A stretch of DNA of 22,797 nt from Deferribacteraceae bacterium UBA1873. Lineage in GTDB: Bacteria; Chrysiogenota; Deferribacteres; Deferribacterales; Flexistipitaceae. Below, in pieces: positions 8,047-16,320 of the stretch (positions are counted from its first letter, which is position 1; each line of letters starts with the position of its first letter). A program made the translations under genes and the position numbers. The notes under the pieces were generated by a model. That model was not told the DNA's origin. It made no database searches and worked only from the letters and a program-made list of their open reading frames with translations. The DNA is taken from NCBI GenBank assembly GCA_002338145.1, contig DDHP01000021.1, positions 31,842 through 54,638 on the forward strand, given 5' to 3'.

Positions 8047-8999
8047 AAGATATTGCCAAAAAAACACTGAAAATAGAAGCTGATGCAATATATGCTCTAA
8101 TTGACAGAATTGATGAAAATTTTAAAAAGGCCGTTGATCTGTTTATGAAATGTGAAAGTCGTGTTGTTGTAACCGGTATGGGCAAGTCTGGTATAATTGG
8201 GAAAAAAATAGCTGCAACGCTGTCTTCCACAGGTACTCCTTCTGTTTTTTTGCATCCCGCTGAAGGTGTGCACGGGGATTTGGGTATGATAATGAAGGGC
8301 GATTGTGTTCTTGCTATTTCAAACAGCGGGGAAACAGCGGAAATTGTATCTATATTACCGGTAATCAAAAGATTTAATGTTCCTATTGTTTCTTTGGTGG
8401 GTAAAATGAATTCTACCCTTGCAAAAAGGAGTGACTGTGTTATTGATGCTTCTGTTGAAAGGGAAGCGTGCCCTTTGAATCTTGCTCCTACAGCGAGTAC
8501 AACTGTGAGTCTGGCTTTAGGCGATGCCCTTGCTGTGGCTCTTTTGGAGAGCAGGGGGTTTAGAGAAGAGGATTTTGCTGTCTTTCATCCTTCCGGAGCT
8601 TTAGGGAAAAAACTTTTGCTGAAAGTTGAGGACTTGTATCATACAGGTGATAAAGTACCTGTTATTAATAAGAATGAGTTGTTGTCCAGAGCAGTTATTG
8701 AGATGAGCAGCAAAGGGTTTGGCTGCACTTCTGTTGTGAATGATGAAGGGCAGTTGGTTGGGATTATAACGGATGGAGATTTAAGAAGATCCCTGGAAAA
8801 ATATCAGAATATTTTTGACAAGCCTGTTTATGAAATGTTGACACCAAACCCTAAAACAATCTCCAAAGATGCTTTGGCTGCAAAAGCATTACAGATTATG
8901 GAAGAACATTCAATAACTACTATTCTGACTGTGGATGAGCATAACAGACCCACCGGCATATTACATCTTCACGATATTTTGAGTGCGGGGATTGTTTGA
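8037..8999 (+). CDS. kdsD: Arabinose-5-phosphate isomerase (KdsD/KpsF family)
   Basis: KdsD isomerises ribulose-5-phosphate to arabinose-5-phosphate, the first Kdo-pathway step. The 320 residues comprise an SIS sugar-isomerase domain (about 35-170) with GMGKSGIIGKKIAATL, EGVHGDLGM and SNSGETAE, followed by two CBS domains (about 205-262 and 270-320) that contain the usual GIITDGDLRR. Size matches E. coli KdsD (328). The ATG at 8037 sits inside kdsA behind GAGGA at good spacing. kdsC begins at the stop codon (TGATG). The CBS pair may bind a nucleotide or sugar nucleotide as feedback effector; that is an inference from the family. Confidence 0.96.
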   Translation: MDVKDIAKKTLKIEADAIYALIDRIDENFKKAVDLFMKCESRVVVTGMGKSGIIGKKIAATLSSTGTPSVFLHPAEGVHGDLGMIMKGDCVLAISNSGETAEIVSILPVIKRFNVPIVSLVGKMNSTLAKRSDCVIDASVEREACPLNLAPTASTTVSLALGDALAVALLESRGFREEDFAVFHPSGALGKKLLLKVEDLYHTGDKVPVINKNELLSRAVIEMSSKGFGCTSVVNDEGQLVGIITDGDLRRSLEKYQNIFDKPVYEMLTPNPKTISKDALAAKALQIMEEHSITTILTVDEHNRPTGILHLHDILSAGIV

Positions 9000-9493
9000 T
9001 GATTAAACTTCTTATGATGGATGTGGATGGAGTCCTTACCGATGGCAAAATTATATATGATGAAAACGGCGTGGAATATAAAAACTTTAATGTAAAAGAT
9101 GGTCTGGGAATAAATTTGATGAAAAAAGCTGGGATTTTTGTTTATATAGTTTCCGGCAGATTTTCGAAAGTTACCATCCAGAGGGCAAAAGAATTAGGAG
9201 TAGACAAAGTATATCAGAATGTTAGGGACAAACTGGAAATTTTTGAGCAGATTAAAAAGGAAACGGGGATTACTAATGAGCAATCGGCTTTTGTCGGTGA
9301 TGATATTAATGATTTGAAATTATTGCAAACAGTAGGATTTTCGGCCGCAGTCGCAGATGCTGCAGAAGAAATTAAAAGTTATGTCTCAGTTGTACTACAA
9401 CATTCCGGTGGTAACGGAGCTGTAAGGGAGTTTGTTGAAAAAATATTAAAGAATAACGGTATATGGGAAAAAATTACAAAACAATACTATTAA
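8999..9493 (+). CDS. kdsC: Kdo-8-phosphate phosphatase, HAD type
   Basis: KdsC removes phosphate from Kdo-8-phosphate to release Kdo. The 164-residue protein is a cap-less HAD phosphatase: DVDGVLTDG at residues 8-16 gives the catalytic Asp pair (Asp8, Asp10), a threonine/serine motif lies in VSGR, and FVGDDINDL supplies the metal-binding acidic cluster. The short size, without a cap domain, matches the tetrameric KdsC family (E. coli 188). I choose ATG 8999, overlapping the kdsD stop by one base; a TTG three bases earlier adds only one residue. The 3' end overlaps lptC by 31 bases. Confidence 0.94.
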   Translation: MIKLLMMDVDGVLTDGKIIYDENGVEYKNFNVKDGLGINLMKKAGIFVYIVSGRFSKVTIQRAKELGVDKVYQNVRDKLEIFEQIKKETGITNEQSAFVGDDINDLKLLQTVGFSAAVADAAEEIKSYVSVVLQHSGGNGAVREFVEKILKNNGIWEKITKQYY

Positions 9494-10011
9494 TATTGCC
9501 TGTATTGGTTATTTTGCTTTTTACTTTTTTTTGGAAAAAAAGCGAAAAAACATCAGTAGGCAATATAAGCATTGAAAAAAACAATATGGTCATTGAAGAT
9601 TTTGACTTTAGCAAAAATATAGATGATTCAGGCGGGTATTACCGAATATTGGCGGATGTAGCCAGATTCAACAGGAGTATGGGGGAATCTGTTTTGGACA
9701 ATTGCTCCATTGATTACAAGTCGGGGGATACGAAAGCTTTTTTTAACGCTAAAAATTGTAAGCTTGTTATTGATAAATCACTCACATTAGAGGGCGATAT
9801 TAACGGATATATAAATGAGGTGCAAATTACTTCTGAAAAAAACGGTATTTTTGAGTACAATTTAAAAGAGGAGCTTGGTCATTTTTACAACGGTATTAAC
9901 GTTAAAGCCGATAACACAACAATTCAATCAAAAAAAGCTTTTATTGACAAAAACTCGGAGATTATAGAGTTTAAAAACAATGTAGAGGTTAATCGTGTAT
10001 ATGAAAACTAA
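9463..10011 (+). CDS. lptC: LPS export protein LptC
   Basis: LptC is the bitopic inner-membrane protein that passes LPS from the LptB2FG transporter to periplasmic LptA. The protein is 182 residues (E. coli 191). It has a single N-terminal hydrophobic helix (about residues 7-25) followed by a charged KK step and a beta-rich periplasmic part. The second half, with repeated short beta segments such as NNTTIQ/IIEFKNNVEV-like strands, fits the OstA/LptC jellyroll. Sequence conservation in this family is low, so the call rests partly on its place between kdsC and lptA, where LptC is almost always found. It starts within kdsC and overlaps lptA by 11 bases. Confidence 0.88.
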   Translation: MGKNYKTILLILPVLVILLFTFFWKKSEKTSVGNISIEKNNMVIEDFDFSKNIDDSGGYYRILADVARFNRSMGESVLDNCSIDYKSGDTKAFFNAKNCKLVIDKSLTLEGDINGYINEVQITSEKNGIFEYNLKEELGHFYNGINVKADNTTIQSKKAFIDKNSEIIEFKNNVEVNRVYEN

Positions 10012-10522
10012 ATTTATTTATACAGTTATTCTTACCATGGTGCTGTTTTCGGTGGGTTTTGCAGCAAATAGCATACAGATAAAGTCCGATTCCTTAAAAT
10101 ATTTAGGTGCGGAAAACAAATCGGTATTTAAGGGCAATGTTGTTGTGGAGCGCGACAATATGACAATACATGCTGATAATATGACTGTATTCTTCAGTGA
10201 AGAAAGGGAAGTTAACAGAATATTGGCTGATGGTAATGTAAAAATAACTGATGAAGATATGTATTCCATGTCGGATAAAGCTGAGATGTTTATGCAGGAG
10301 AATGTGATAAAACTCATCAGGAATGTGAAAATATGGCAAGGGGAGAATTACCTTGAAGGTGATGAGGTAATAATATACAATAATGAAGACAGAATGGAAG
10401 TCAGAAAAGGCGAAGAAAGCAGGGTAAAAATTATTTATTATCCTGATGAAAAGGGGAACATAGGTGTCAATAACGGCAAAGAATCTGAAAAAAATTTACA
10501 AAAAGAGGGCAGTGGTCAATGA
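10001..10522 (+). CDS. lptA: Periplasmic LPS-bridge protein LptA (OstA-like)
   Basis: LptA polymerises into the periplasmic bridge that carries LPS to the outer membrane. Residues 1-22 form a signal peptide (MKTK, hydrophobic core, then GFAA-N as a likely cleavage site). An OstA domain follows, with the repeating strands typical of the family (VFKGNVVVERDNMTIHADNM, ILADGNVKIT, ENVIKLIRNVKIWQG). The ATG at 10001 gives 173 residues. An in-frame GTG at 9995 is also possible and sits at better distance (6 bases) from AGAGG at 9984-9988; it would add MY before the signal peptide. The last 19 codons, polar and probably disordered, overlap lptB by 59 bases. Confidence 0.9.
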   Translation: MKTKFIYTVILTMVLFSVGFAANSIQIKSDSLKYLGAENKSVFKGNVVVERDNMTIHADNMTVFFSEEREVNRILADGNVKITDEDMYSMSDKAEMFMQENVIKLIRNVKIWQGENYLEGDEVIIYNNEDRMEVRKGEESRVKIIYYPDEKGNIGVNNGKESEKNLQKEGSGQ

Positions 10523-11204
10523 TGTTTCGTTGTCTGTAGACAAAGGCGAGATTGTTGGCTTACTCGGACCGAACGGAGCGGGTAAAACTACGACATTTTA
10601 CATGATTGTCGGAATAATTAAACCGTATTCAGGCAATGTTATACTAAATGGCTCGGATGTTACAAATACAGCTATTCATGTGAGAGCGAAAAGAGGGATT
10701 GGTTATTTGCCACAGGAGCCTTCTGTTTTTCGTAAGCTGACAGTATATGAGAATATTATTGCTGCTATGCAGTTGAAATTTTCCGGTAAAACTGCCACTA
10801 AAGCCGGGAAAAAAATGATGAAAGAAAGAGCTGAATTGTTAATTGAAGATTTCGGTTTGAATAAGGTCGTAAATTCTTACGGTACCTCTCTTAGCGGCGG
10901 AGAGAGGCGAAGGGTTGAAATAGCCCGATGTATGAGTATAGAGCCCGATTTTATTTTGTTGGATGAACCTTTTGCCGGGATAGATCCTATTTCTGTATCT
11001 GATATTCAGGAAATGGTTTTTAAGCTCAAACAGATGGGTATAGGCATACTGATAACAGATCATAATGTGAGGGAAACCTTAAAAATTACCGACAGAGGAT
11101 ATATTATATATGAAGGTAAAGTGTTAACGAAAGGTAAACCAGAAGATATTGTGAGCAATAAAGAGGTTATCAACAGATATTTAGGCGAAGGATTTTATTT
11201 ATAA
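10464..11204 (+). CDS. lptB: LPS export ATP-binding protein LptB
   Basis: LptB is the cytoplasmic ATPase that powers LPS extraction by LptFG. The 246 residues form one complete ABC domain: Walker A GPNGAGKTT at about 35-43, Q-loop GYLPQEPSVFRKLT, signature LSGGERRRVEIAR, Walker B ILLDEP with Asp167-Glu168, D-loop AGIDP and the switch histidine in ITDHNVRET. The QEPSVFRKLT and EPFAGIDP wording is characteristic of LptB among ABC proteins. The start is GTG at 10464, behind AGGGG, which leaves a 59-base overlap with lptA. No later start keeps the N-terminal strand. lptF/lptG are not in this window. rpoN follows after one base, a linkage also seen in Proteobacteria. Confidence 0.97.
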   Translation: MSITAKNLKKIYKKRAVVNDVSLSVDKGEIVGLLGPNGAGKTTTFYMIVGIIKPYSGNVILNGSDVTNTAIHVRAKRGIGYLPQEPSVFRKLTVYENIIAAMQLKFSGKTATKAGKKMMKERAELLIEDFGLNKVVNSYGTSLSGGERRRVEIARCMSIEPDFILLDEPFAGIDPISVSDIQEMVFKLKQMGIGILITDHNVRETLKITDRGYIIYEGKVLTKGKPEDIVSNKEVINRYLGEGFYL

Positions 11205-11205
11205 T

Positions 11206-12597
11206 ATGAAAAGTGGAAAAATAAATCTTTCGATTGAAAATAAACTTTCTCAGAAGTTAATGATTACCCCCCAGATGAAGCAGTCCCTTAATTTGCTCCA
11301 AATGCCTGTGGTGGATCTGTTACAGGAGGTGAACACCATATTGGAAGAAAACCCCGTTATAGAAGAAATGGAAAATAAGTCTGAAGAAGAGATAAAAGAA
11401 AAAGATGAGTTTCTTGAAGACCTTAAAAAGGTGGAGTGGGACGATTACTTCCAGAATGACGACTGGTATTATTTACCCAGCGATGACGATGAGATAAATT
11501 TTGAAAAGTTTCTCAGCGGAGCTGAAAGTCTGTATGAGCACCTTCTTTTTCAACTCAGTATTTCCGGACTTACCCCGGAAGAAAAAGCTGTTGGCGAGTA
11601 TATACTGGGTAACATAGATGAAAACGGTTATTTGATGTTGAATGAAGATGTCCTATCCGAGGAACTAAATGTTTCAATAAATACAGTAGAACGTGTGCTG
11701 GATGTTATAAGAGAGTTTGATCCTTCAGGTATAGCCCAGTCAAATTTTTGTGACTGCATAAGGAAACAGCTGGAAATATATGGTGTGAACGCAAATGATA
11801 TAGAGCTTGTTGCGGAGATACTTCAAAACCATGAAGAAGATATCGTGAGAGGAGACTTTGAAAGGGTTGCCGAAATACTCGATATTGATATGGAAGGACT
11901 CAATAAGTTACTAAGTTATGTAAAAATGACCGATCCTAAACCTGGTCTTAAATTTTCTTCCAGTGCAAGATATGTTGTTCCTGATGTTTATATTGTTGAA
12001 AGGGATAACAAGTACGATGTTGTTATGAATGAAGAAGGATTCCCGTCCATCAAGCTTAACAGTTATTATGTGAAGCTGTTAAAAAGCTCACAGCTGGACG
12101 AAAAAGCCAGGGAATTTGTTGAAGATAAAGTGAAAAATGCACTGTGGCTTTTGAAAAGTCTGAATCAGCGGAAAAAAGCTATTCAAAAAGTTGTTGAAGA
12201 GATAGTCAAGGTACAGGAAGATTTTTTAAAAAAAGGAAAAGAGTATTTAAAACCACTTAAATTGAAAGATATTGCGGAAGCAACTGAATTACATGAATCC
12301 ACAGTAAGCCGGGTTACAGCAGGGAAATATGCAATGTGTTCACATGGTATTTTGGAGCTGAAATCATTTTTTATCAAAGGGCTTGAGTCAGAAAACGGAG
12401 AAATTTCCACAGCCAAAATAAAACTTATGATTAAAGATTTGATAGAAAACGAACCTAAAGAAAAACCTTATAGCGATCAAAAAATTGTGGAAATTTTGAC
12501 AAAAAAAGGTATAAAGATTGCAAGGAGAACTGTGGCAAAATACAGAGAGGGTATGAATATACCTGCGCGATCTGAAAGAAAACGAAATAGGAGGTAG
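11206..12597 (+). CDS. rpoN: RNA polymerase sigma-54 factor
   Basis: RpoN directs RNA polymerase to -24/-12 promoters and needs AAA+ activators. The protein is 463 residues. Region I at the N-terminus is Gln/Leu-rich (KLSQKLMITPQMKQSLNLLQMP), followed by an acidic region II (about residues 45-100). The core-binding region III follows, then a helix-turn-helix (ATELHESTVSRV, about residues 357-368), and the RpoN box ARRTVAKYRE is at 439-448. The protein is complete. The ATG at 11206 is one base after lptB; the nearest AAGGA is 13 bases away, so translation may depend on coupling. hpf, ptsN and the PTS genes follow, the widespread rpoN neighbourhood. No sigma-54 activator is encoded in the window. 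Confidence 0.98.
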   Translation: MKSGKINLSIENKLSQKLMITPQMKQSLNLLQMPVVDLLQEVNTILEENPVIEEMENKSEEEIKEKDEFLEDLKKVEWDDYFQNDDWYYLPSDDDEINFEKFLSGAESLYEHLLFQLSISGLTPEEKAVGEYILGNIDENGYLMLNEDVLSEELNVSINTVERVLDVIREFDPSGIAQSNFCDCIRKQLEIYGVNANDIELVAEILQNHEEDIVRGDFERVAEILDIDMEGLNKLLSYVKMTDPKPGLKFSSSARYVVPDVYIVERDNKYDVVMNEEGFPSIKLNSYYVKLLKSSQLDEKAREFVEDKVKNALWLLKSLNQRKKAIQKVVEEIVKVQEDFLKKGKEYLKPLKLKDIAEATELHESTVSRVTAGKYAMCSHGILELKSFFIKGLESENGEISTAKIKLMIKDLIENEPKEKPYSDQKIVEILTKKGIKIARRTVAKYREGMNIPARSERKRNRR

Positions 12598-12598
12598 T

Positions 12599-13132
12599 AT
12601 GCATATTCAAATTACGGCAAAAAATATCGATTTAACCGATGCCATTCGGTCTTATGTGCATAAGAAAATTGGTAAAGTAAAAAAATATTTTGATCAGGTG
12701 ATAGAAGTTCATGTGGTTCTTGAGGTACAAAAGAATCTGCATATAGCAGAAGTTCTCGTTAATGCCAAAGGTGTCTTTCTCAAAGGGCTGGAAAAGTCCG
12801 AGGATTTGTATGCGTCTATTGACCTTGCTGTTGATAAAATTGAAAAACAGTTGGTTAGGTACAAGGAGAAAATCCAGAGTAAAAAACTTATGAACAAAGA
12901 TTTTCATGAGCCTTTAAGGTTAAATGTTATTGAAACGAGTAGCCTGGAAACAGAAAATCCAGTGACGATTATATCCAAGCAAATACCGGTAAAACCAATG
13001 GATGTTGAAGAGGCTGTAATGCAAATGGATCTATTGAACAAAAACTTTTTTGTTTTCAGAAATGCGGAAAGTTCTGAAGTGAATGTGGTTTACAAAAGAG
13101 ATGACGGTAATATAGGACTAATAGAGCCTTAA
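12599..13132 (+). CDS. hpf: Ribosome hibernation-promoting factor, long form
   Basis: HPF binds the 30S decoding region during starvation and, in the long form, drives 100S dimerisation. Residues 1-100 form the S30AE domain (ITAKNIDLTDAIRSYVHKKIGKVKKYF, with ITAKN typical). After a linker, residues about 118-177 form the dimerisation domain (KPMDVEEAVMQMDLLNKNFFVFRNAES and GNIGLIEP). At 177 residues it is clearly the long type, unlike the short E. coli HPF (95). A strong AGGAGGT at 12589-12595, overlapping the rpoN stop, lies just ahead of the ATG. Linkage to rpoN and ptsN is common in Proteobacteria. Confidence 0.95.
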   Translation: MHIQITAKNIDLTDAIRSYVHKKIGKVKKYFDQVIEVHVVLEVQKNLHIAEVLVNAKGVFLKGLEKSEDLYASIDLAVDKIEKQLVRYKEKIQSKKLMNKDFHEPLRLNVIETSSLETENPVTIISKQIPVKPMDVEEAVMQMDLLNKNFFVFRNAESSEVNVVYKRDDGNIGLIEP

Positions 13133-13141
13133 GAGGTATTT

Positions 13142-13603
13142 ATGAATTTGTATGAATATTTAGACGATGACCTGGTATGTGAACTTAGCAATGATTTTGA
13201 TAAACAATCTCTTTTGAAAAACCTTGTGGAAGTTTTGAAGGAAAAGAGACTTTTGCAGGATCCAAAAGAAGCTTATAATGCTCTTTTAGAGCGTGAAAAA
13301 CTCGGCAGCACTGCTGTGGGGGAGGAAGTTGCTATCCCCCATGCAAAGCTTAAGTCTGTGGATGATTTGATTATTTTACTTGCCGTTTCCAGAAATGGTG
13401 TGGATTTTGAGTCTTTAGATAATCAACCTGTTAAAATATTTTTTCTGGTGCTGGCCCCCGTAAAGAAAATGAATCTCCACCTTAAAACACTTGCCCGTAT
13501 TTCCAGATTAATCAAATCAACTAATTTTAAGGAAAGAGTATTAAAATCCCAAAGTAAAGATGAAATTCTGGAAATTCTCAAAGAGGAGGAGTCTAAATTG
13601 TAA
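13142..13603 (+). CDS. ptsN: PTS EIIA-like nitrogen regulatory protein PtsN
   Basis: This is a fructose/nitrogen-type EIIA domain of 153 residues. The phospho-accepting histidine is His67 in AIPHAKL, preceded by the family's REKLGSTAVGEEVAIPH. In Proteobacteria PtsN takes phosphate from an HPr-like protein and regulates potassium transport and other targets rather than importing sugar. Its place next to rpoN/hpf argues for this regulatory role. AGAGG lies 5 bases before the ATG. The stop shares a base with hprK. Here it sits in the same run as canonical HPr and EI, so its phosphodonor could be the HPr at 17672 rather than a dedicated NPr; this is inference. Confidence 0.93.
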   Translation: MNLYEYLDDDLVCELSNDFDKQSLLKNLVEVLKEKRLLQDPKEAYNALLEREKLGSTAVGEEVAIPHAKLKSVDDLIILLAVSRNGVDFESLDNQPVKIFFLVLAPVKKMNLHLKTLARISRLIKSTNFKERVLKSQSKDEILEILKEEESKL

Positions 13604-14580
13604 TGAATAAAATCAGTGTTGCCGAACTGTTGAGTAAAGATGCTTCATATCTTAAGCTTGAGTTGATATCAGGAAAAGATTTTCTCGAAGCAAAATATGT
13701 CGACAGCTTTCGTATTCAAAAACCCGGACTGGGTCTGGCCGGTTATACTGACCATATTCATAGTGGCAGGGTTCAGATATTGGGAAATACTGAAATATCA
13801 TATCTAAAGACATTAAAAGGTGACACCAAATATAAATCAATCAAAAATTTATGCAAAAAGGATATTGCTTGTTTTATAGTTACCAAAAATCTTGAAATAC
13901 CAGATGAGCTTTTGGCTTGTGTTTCAGAATTTGGTATTCCTCTTTTCAGGACAGAGCTTGTCAGCTCAGACGCTATTTCAAAAATCTCAGAGTTTCTGGA
14001 ATATAAACTTGCACCTGAAACTGTGATTCATGGCGTATTGCTTGATGTTTACGGTGTTGGTGTACTTATTATTGGCAGAAGTGGAATTGGTAAAAGTGAA
14101 TGTGCCCTTGAGCTTATAAAGAGGGGGCACAGGCTGGTGGCGGATGATGCGGTGCATATTTTGAAAAAGCAGGACTTTTTGATTGGGGCGAGCAATGAAT
14201 TGCTGCATTATCATATAGAACTCAGGGGACTTGGAATTCTAAATGTCAAAGATATGTACGGAGTGAATGCCATACGTGTGAAAAAAAAGGTTGAGCTTGT
14301 TGTTAATTTTGTGGATTGGAACAGTGAAGATAATTATGATAGAACAGGACTTAACAGTAATTTCTTTGATATTTTGGGTATTAATCTGCCTATTATTGTA
14401 CTGCCTGTGTCTCCGGGAAGGAATATGGCTGTTATTGTGGAATCTGCTGCCAAAAACCAGCTTTTAAAGTATATGGGGTATGATGCAGCCGGAGATTTTG
14501 AAAGAAAACTCAATGCAAAGCTAAAAAATAATGAGCAAATTGAATCAGACAGTTTTTTTGACAGTAAGGGAGTTGAATAA
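13603..14580 (+). CDS. hprK: HPr kinase/phosphorylase
   Basis: HprK phosphorylates HPr on a regulatory serine using ATP or PPi and reverses the reaction with inorganic phosphate. The protein is 325 residues (Bacillus 310). The N-terminal domain spans about 1-130; the catalytic domain carries His143 in IHGVLLD, Walker A GRSGIGKS at 158-165, the acidic pair Asp181-Asp182 in LVADDAV, and the family signature ELRGLGILNVKDMYG. All catalytic residues known from Lactobacillus HprK are in place. Its substrate HPr, with the target serine intact, is encoded about 3 kb downstream in the same run. The ATG at 13603 overlaps the ptsN stop (TAATG) with AGGAGGA upstream at rather long spacing. Confidence 0.97.
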   Translation: MNKISVAELLSKDASYLKLELISGKDFLEAKYVDSFRIQKPGLGLAGYTDHIHSGRVQILGNTEISYLKTLKGDTKYKSIKNLCKKDIACFIVTKNLEIPDELLACVSEFGIPLFRTELVSSDAISKISEFLEYKLAPETVIHGVLLDVYGVGVLIIGRSGIGKSECALELIKRGHRLVADDAVHILKKQDFLIGASNELLHYHIELRGLGILNVKDMYGVNAIRVKKKVELVVNFVDWNSEDNYDRTGLNSNFFDILGINLPIIVLPVSPGRNMAVIVESAAKNQLLKYMGYDAAGDFERKLNAKLKNNEQIESDSFFDSKGVE

Positions 14581-15435
14581 TTGGCTGATATCTCCGTTGT
14601 TGTTATCACGGGACTCTCGGGTGCCGGAAAGTCTGTTGCTGCCAATTCCCTTGAGGATTTGGGTTATTACACTATAGATAATCTGCCTTTGGTTATTATT
14701 GAAAAATTTATTCAGATTATTTTTGATTTTAATGTTGAAATTAATAAGGTTGCACTGGTTATAGATTCCAGAAGTAAAGATTTTGATAAAATAAATGAAG
14801 TGATTAAACTTTTGAAAGAGAAGTATTATGCAGAGATTTTGTTTTTAACAAGCGATGAACAAACTATAATTAATCGTTACAAAGAGACCAGAAGAAAGCA
14901 TCCCTTGGGTGATGATCTGGTGGAGGCAATACGCGGGGAAAAGGAAAGTATGGTTCCTATCCAGGAGATTTCTGATATTGTTCTGGATACGAGCGGATAT
15001 AATGTGCACGATCTGTCTGCCGCTGTAGAAGGATATTTCAAAGATACATCTGTTTCTTCAATATATATAACTGTTCAATCTTTCGGTTTTAAATATGGGG
15101 TTCCTACAGAGTCTGACCTTGTTTTGGATGTCAGGTTTTTGAAAAATCCACATTTTTCCGAAGCTTTGAGAGACTATACAGGCTTGGATGACAAGGTAAA
15201 AAACTATATTTTTCAAGATAAAAGAACTAAACAGCTTTTTAAGAAACTTAAGCCGCTATTTGACTTTCTGGTTCCGAATTATGTTTGCGAGGGTAAAAAA
15301 TTTCTTACTATATCCATAGGTTGTACCGGAGGCAAACACAGGTCTGTTGCTATTGCTGAGGAAATAGGAAAGTATCTTCGTAAAAAATCAAAAAATAATG
15401 TATATTTAAAGCATAGAGATATTGACAGGAGTTAA
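14581..15435 (+). CDS. rapZ: RapZ/YvcJ-family nucleotide-binding protein
   Basis: The family binds nucleotides. In E. coli RapZ is an RNase adapter that senses glucosamine-6-phosphate and controls GlmS through small RNAs; in Bacillus YvcJ affects competence. The 284 residues (E. coli 284) have Walker A GLSGAGKS at 11-18 followed by SLEDLGYYTIDNLP. The C-terminal ligand-binding half contains SFGFKYGVP, DVRFLKNPHF and IGCTGGKHRS with its Cys and His. The start is TTG at 14581, immediately after the hprK stop and behind AAGGGAG; no ATG or GTG would retain the first strand and P-loop. The GlmZ/GlmY RNAs are enterobacterial, so the target here is unknown. Coupling with hprK is common. Confidence 0.95.
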   Translation: MADISVVVITGLSGAGKSVAANSLEDLGYYTIDNLPLVIIEKFIQIIFDFNVEINKVALVIDSRSKDFDKINEVIKLLKEKYYAEILFLTSDEQTIINRYKETRRKHPLGDDLVEAIRGEKESMVPIQEISDIVLDTSGYNVHDLSAAVEGYFKDTSVSSIYITVQSFGFKYGVPTESDLVLDVRFLKNPHFSEALRDYTGLDDKVKNYIFQDKRTKQLFKKLKPLFDFLVPNYVCEGKKFLTISIGCTGGKHRSVAIAEEIGKYLRKKSKNNVYLKHRDIDRS

Positions 15436-15436
15436 T

Positions 15437-15835
15437 ATGGTTGGGATTATTCTTTTAACACACGGATCGCTTGGTATGGAGCTGCTAAAGACAAGTGAAA
15501 TGATTATAGGTAAACAGAATAATGTTGATTTTCTTTCTGTTCAAAGTGGTGCTTCACTAAGTGATTTAGCAAAAGATCTGGATAACTTGATCAATAAATA
15601 TAAAAAGGATGGGGTCCTTATATTAACTGATATGTTTGGTGGCAGTCCTAGCAATATTGCAATGGCCTATTTCGATAAAGAGCATGTGGATGTTGTAACA
15701 GGTGTAAATCTCCCCATGCTGATAAAAACGTTTAGCATGAGAAATGATGTTGAAAATGCCCAGAATCTTGGTCGAATAGCCAGCCAGACAGGTAAAGAAA
15801 GCATAATTTTAGCAGGGGACTTAATGAGCAAATGA
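15437..15835 (+). CDS. PTS EIIA component, mannose/fructose/sorbose family
   Basis: This is a stand-alone EIIA domain of 132 residues. Its phospho-accepting His9 lies in LLTHGSLG, and the TDMFGGSPSN motif (about residues 63-72) is typical of mannose-family EIIA. It would take phosphate from HPr and pass it to the EIIB that follows. The start is ATG 15437, 5 bases after AGGAG; a TTG at 15422 in the same frame would run into the end of rapZ and add unconserved residues. The EIIB gene begins inside the stop (ATGA). Deltaproteobacteria often keep a similar lone EIIA here; in this window the membrane subunits are also present. Confidence 0.94.
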   Translation: MVGIILLTHGSLGMELLKTSEMIIGKQNNVDFLSVQSGASLSDLAKDLDNLINKYKKDGVLILTDMFGGSPSNIAMAYFDKEHVDVVTGVNLPMLIKTFSMRNDVENAQNLGRIASQTGKESIILAGDLMSK

Positions 15836-16320
15836 ACAGAAAACTAATTTTTCGGGTTGATGACAGGCTTATACATGGGCAGGTAATTGAAGGCTGGATC
15901 AAATACTTTAAGATAAGAGAAATTATAATAGTAAGTGACAGAGTGTGCAAGGATGACTTGCAACGCATGATTTATTCAAGTATTTTGCCTGAGGATTGTA
16001 TTTTGCAATTTTATAGTATAGAAAATTTTATAAATAATTTTGCTGAAATTTATTCAGCAAAACGTAGTATATTAATTCTTTTTGAGTCGGTTAGAGATTT
16101 ATACAATGTTCGTGAAGTACTCAATGATGAAATTATTATAAATGTGGGATGTGTGGCATCAAGGGAGCATAAAATAGAAATAACGGACACTGTTTTCCTT
16201 GATAAAGATGAATTGATATTGCTCAGTAAACTCAGAGAAAAATATGATATTCAGGTAAAAAAACTACCATGGGAGACTGCTGTTGAAATAAAAAACTTTC
16301 TAAGCTTAATAGGAGAATAA
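15832..16320 (+). CDS. PTS EIIB component, mannose/fructose/sorbose family
   Basis: EIIB takes phosphate from EIIA on a histidine and phosphorylates the sugar carried by EIIC/EIID. The 162-residue protein begins with the family signature RVDDRLIHGQVIEGW; the phosphohistidine is His15, exactly as in characterised mannose-family EIIB proteins. IIIVSDRVCKDDLQRMI follows, matching the fold's next segment. The length is normal (about 160). Nothing indicates inactivation. The gene overlaps EIIA by 4 bases and shares one base with EIIC (TAATG). Substrate cannot be read from sequence. Confidence 0.94.
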   Translation: MNRKLIFRVDDRLIHGQVIEGWIKYFKIREIIIVSDRVCKDDLQRMIYSSILPEDCILQFYSIENFINNFAEIYSAKRSILILFESVRDLYNVREVLNDEIIINVGCVASREHKIEITDTVFLDKDELILLSKLREKYDIQVKKLPWETAVEIKNFLSLIGE

